NCBI GenBank assembly: GCA_002315915.1
Contig: DCIB01000015.1
Span: forward strand, 1-54,502
Direction: 5' to 3'
Source: Caryophanales bacterium UBA1737
GTDB taxonomy: Bacteria; Bacillota_I; Bacilli_A; ML615J-28; CAG-313
DNA: 54,502 bases
Of the stretch, positions 54,455 through 54,502 are shown one piece after another. Below the pieces are notes generated by a model. The model did no database searches and was not told the DNA's origin. It worked only from the letters and a program-made list of their open reading frames with translations. Made by a program: the position numbers and the translations under genes. How positions within the stretch are numbered: the stretch's first letter is position 1; each line of letters opens with the position of its first letter.

Positions 54455-54484
54455 AATTGTCTCCTATTAATTTGAATTATACTC

Positions 54485-54502
54485 AAAAAAAAAAAAAAAA
54501 AA
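54485..54502. repeat. terminal run of 18 A at the window edge
   Basis: The sequence stops in an uninterrupted A run. This is most likely where the assembly broke on a homopolymer and should not be read as a biological end. Confidence 0.8.

Noticed and set aside
1..54502. Use of TGA as a tryptophan codon, suggested by the AT-rich Mycoplasma-like composition
   Set aside because: TGA serves as a stop at 2279-2281 and 31113-31115 in sensible gene contexts, and Trp is encoded by TGG.
1..54502. CRISPR arrays, insertion sequences, integrases or prophage genes
   Set aside because: No evenly spaced repeats with unique spacers, transposase motifs or phage genes were seen on either strand.

Overview
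The window is a very AT-rich stretch of bacterial chromosome. It is densely packed with single-domain bacterial genes, ribosome binding sites of the AGGAGG type, rho-independent terminators, a T-box leader on tyrS, a CcpA-like LacI regulator, a CpsC/CpsD pair and MsmX-type sugar uptake. This points to a low-GC member of the Bacillota, plausibly an uncultured gut-type Bacilli/Erysipelotrichia-like lineage; that placement is an inference. TGA is used as a stop codon (for example at 2279-2281 and 31113-31115), so the code is the standard bacterial one and not the Mycoplasma code. Both ends look like contig edges, and the right end is a run of 18 A.

Layout. 1-8 kb: two tandem membrane-anchored surface proteins, then a leftward operon of two flavoproteins and a YtxK-like methyltransferase. 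8-9.6 kb: a rightward pair, a YidD-like protein with a large unknown C-terminal domain and a membrane protein. 9.5-18.6 kb: mostly housekeeping and transport genes (tRNA-Gly, yebC, PHP phosphatase, typA, a TMEM164/YwaF-type membrane protein, a 21-residue-repeat protein, an ECF S component, a GNAT enzyme, an MFS permease, an AGCS symporter). 18.6-38 kb: a carbohydrate utilisation locus. 38-46.3 kb: a Fic-like protein, tRNA-Glu, gltX, coaX, cpsCD, tyrS with T-box, a CcpA-like regulator and rplS with a probable L19 leader. 46.4-54.5 kb: accessory membrane proteins, a HipBA-type module, and a lipoprotein esterase.

The most striking system is the carbohydrate locus. Twelve leftward genes (33945 down to 18658) follow one another with overlaps or gaps of at most about ten bases and end at one terminator. 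They encode a GH130 enzyme, two CUT1 permeases, a solute-binding lipoprotein, a clan GH-A glycosidase lipoprotein, a large carbohydrate-binding lipoprotein, a second GH130 enzyme, two SGNH esterases (one with an InlB-type repeat, one membrane anchored), a small anchored protein, a YesL-like membrane protein, and an MsmX/UgpC ATPase with about 256 extra C-terminal residues. Upstream lie another surface lipoprotein, an AraC regulator with a GyrI-like sensor domain, and a CE2-type esterase. The likely working order is capture and trimming or deacylation of an acylated mannoside-containing glycan at the surface, import by the ABC transporter, and phosphorolysis by the GH130 enzymes inside. The glycan itself cannot be read from the sequence.

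No stretch longer than about 235 bases lacks a gene. The longest gaps hold regulatory DNA: 44570-44803 is the T-box leader, 10467-10691 holds the yebC upstream region and a terminator, and 41618-41822 holds divergent promoters.
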